This document shows, in pieces, positions 4,173-5,037 of a stretch of 5,037 nt of DNA. Origin of the DNA: an uncultured Ruminococcus sp. (lineage in GTDB: Bacteria > Bacillota_A > Clostridia > Oscillospirales > Ruminococcaceae). The notes under the pieces are model-generated. The model was not told where the DNA came from. It worked only from the letters and a program-made list of their open reading frames with translations, and did no database searches. Positions within the stretch are counted from its first letter, which is position 1. Every line of letters begins with the position of its first letter. Location of the stretch: positions 1-5,037 of the forward strand of contig CACZPE010000091.1 in the NCBI GenBank assembly GCA_902782875.1, read 5' to 3'. The translations under genes were made by a program, and so were the position numbers.

Positions 4173-4738
4173 TCCGTGAATTTCTCGACAAGATAGCAGA
4201 GAGGGAAAAGAAATTCTCTGTCGGCGGTACTGCGGCAGTGTGTGCGATGATATCACTTGCGTGCAGCTTCTGGCAGTTTGAGTTCTATGTACCGATGAAG
4301 GTCACGCATTTTCTGATACAGCTTGCGGTGATCGTTATGGTACTGCTGTGGGTATATGCATCGTTTGCAAACGGCCTGCTCAAAAGGGTCAGCTTTGCGG
4401 TGTTCACAGCCGCATACTGGGTGGTGCCGCTTCTGATAGCGGACTATTCCGACAGCGTGACAGACCCGAAAAAATTCAACGCCTTTGTGTATATGGCAGG
4501 TGAATACTCTAAGCTTCTCGGCATAGATTCGCTGTATCCGACACCGCTCGGAAAGCTCGATCCCGTAAAGGCGGTCGTGATATTCTCCACCGGGTGCATT
4601 ATAATATTCCTGATCGGTATGTTCATAGGCACATCGGGAAAGAAAGGGCAGCCCCAGGAACAGGAAAAGGACGAAGAAAAGCCCCTGCCGCCCCGTGCGG
4701 AGGAAGCTCCCGTATTTGCGGAATCTTCTAATGAATAA
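4169..4738 (+). CDS. Unrecognised four-helix membrane protein with a charged C-terminal tail
   Basis: This encodes a 189-residue protein of no family I recognise. It starts at GTG, giving MIREFLDKIAEREKKF, an amphipathic charged N-terminus. Four hydrophobic stretches follow at about 17-37, 45-67, 73-93 and 134-154. A roughly 40-residue hydrophilic segment (94-133, YSDSVTDPKKF to LGKLDPVK) separates helices 3 and 4. The last 35 residues are hydrophilic and rich in Glu, Lys and Pro. The positive-inside rule suggests both ends are cytoplasmic: the N-terminus and the GKKG after helix 4 are positive, as is LLKR between helices 2 and 3. The 94-133 segment would then be external. The start codon overlaps the queH stop (GTGA, 4 bp), the mark of translational coupling, and a terminator follows. 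Phe/Trp/Tyr in the helices and several Cys (25, 32, 143) are visible but no catalytic motif is. It may partner with the lipoprotein at the envelope, which is only an inference from position. Confidence 0.82.
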   Translation: MIREFLDKIAEREKKFSVGGTAAVCAMISLACSFWQFEFYVPMKVTHFLIQLAVIVMVLLWVYASFANGLLKRVSFAVFTAAYWVVPLLIADYSDSVTDPKKFNAFVYMAGEYSKLLGIDSLYPTPLGKLDPVKAVVIFSTGCIIIFLIGMFIGTSGKKGQPQEQEKDEEKPLPPRAEEAPVFAESSNE

Positions 4739-4741
4739 ATG

Positions 4742-4779
4742 AAAGCCGGTGCATTGCGCGTATGATGCAGCGGCTTTTT
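4742..4779 (+). terminator. Rho-independent terminator ending the three-gene unit
   Basis: AAAGCCG (4742-4748) pairs with CGGCTTT (4771-4777). After one G-G mismatch, TGCAT (4750-4754) pairs with ATGCA (4765-4769) around a ten-base loop. The run of five Ts (4775-4779) closes it. It begins three bases after the TAA of the membrane protein gene. Some read-through may feed the next gene, since no clear promoter is seen between them. Confidence 0.85.
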
Positions 4780-4807
4780 GATATAAAGGATATAAGGAGG
4801 CGTTATT

Positions 4808-5037
4808 ATGATAAAAACAGTGGGTATAGTCAGTCTGTCAAGCGGAATGCTCGGCGAGGAGTTTTTAAGCAGGCAGCTGGCTTCGGGCATGGAGCGGATG
4901 AAAGATCTCGGGCTTGAGGTAAAATTCATGACGAATGCTCTCAGGGGCATTGAGTATCTGGACCGTCATCCCGAAAAGCGTGCAGAGGATCTCATAGAGG
5001 CATACAGCGACAGTGACGTTGATATGATATTCTGTGC
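4808..5037 (+). CDS. S66-family serine peptidase (LD-carboxypeptidase / MccF-like), 5' part
   Basis: The gene starts at the ATG at 4808, with a perfect AAGGAGG (4794-4800) seven bases upstream. It runs off the window after 76 full codons. The visible protein shows the N-terminal signature of peptidase family S66: VGIVSLSSGMLGEE at residues 5-18, then LGLEVKFM, NALRGIEYL, the HPEKRAEDL segment (54-62), and AYSDSDVDMIFCA, which leads to the family's nucleophile strand. Family members cleave the L,D bond of muropeptide tetrapeptides during peptidoglycan recycling, or detoxify microcin C-type peptide-nucleotides. The form with SLSSG and a well-conserved ALKGIEYL-like segment seems closer to the MccF-like branch, but the catalytic Ser/Glu/His residues lie outside the window, so the two cannot be separated. 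No signal peptide is visible, so a cytoplasmic enzyme is expected. It follows a terminator and is probably a separate unit or fed by read-through. Confidence 0.88.
   Translation, partial: MIKTVGIVSLSSGMLGEEFLSRQLASGMERMKDLGLEVKFMTNALRGIEYLDRHPEKRAEDLIEAYSDSDVDMIFC

Noticed and set aside
3648..4256. Minus-strand 202-codon frame
   Set aside because: It is fully antisense to queH, which has unmistakable family motifs, and shows no family features of its own.
4444..4950. Minus-strand 168-codon frame
   Set aside because: It is antisense to the membrane protein, the terminator and the S66 peptidase start, all of which have consistent plus-strand signals.

Overview
The window looks like chromosomal DNA from a low-to-mid GC Gram-positive anaerobe of the Ruminococcus / Oscillospiraceae type. 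The evidence is AGGAGG-type ribosome binding sites, SigA-type promoters matching consensus, a lipobox lipoprotein, an exported DUF4367-like protein, a Clostridia-style QueH and many ATA/GAT/ACA codons. The genus is an inference from style, not from a marker gene. There are five complete genes and the start of a sixth. No tRNA, rRNA, CRISPR array, transposase or phage gene is visible.

Layout. Bases 1-190 hold two tandem copies of a 97-bp non-coding repeat. Each copy ends in a small GC hairpin whose pairing is kept by a compensatory change. The second hairpin runs straight into a perfect TTGACA-N17-TATAAT promoter, which drives a HAD-family phosphatase (233-790) from an extremely short leader. 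A strong stem-loop at 849-884 separates this gene from a convergent minus-strand gene (910-1431). That gene encodes a small exported protein with a DUF4367-like C-terminal region. A gene-free divergent spacer of about 400 bp (1432-1837) follows. It carries two perfect short palindromes and a very strong plus-strand promoter.

That promoter reads a tightly packed three-gene unit. The first gene (1838-3538) encodes an SGNH-hydrolase-type lipoprotein with long acidic, then basic, low-complexity flanks. The second (3528-4172) encodes QueH, which makes queuosine from epoxyqueuosine in tRNA. The third (4169-4738) encodes an unrecognised four-helix membrane protein. The genes overlap by 11 and 4 bp, so translational coupling is likely, and a rho-independent terminator follows (4742-4779). 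The start of an S66 LD-carboxypeptidase / MccF-type serine peptidase gene (from 4808) runs off the right edge.

Taken together, three products point to the cell envelope: the exported small protein, the SGNH lipoprotein and the membrane protein, with the S66 peptidase possibly acting on muropeptides. QueH is a cytoplasmic tRNA-modification enzyme embedded in that unit. No complete novel system is evident. The most unusual objects are the charge-segregated SGNH lipoprotein, its coupling to queH and an orphan membrane protein, and the structured tandem repeat.
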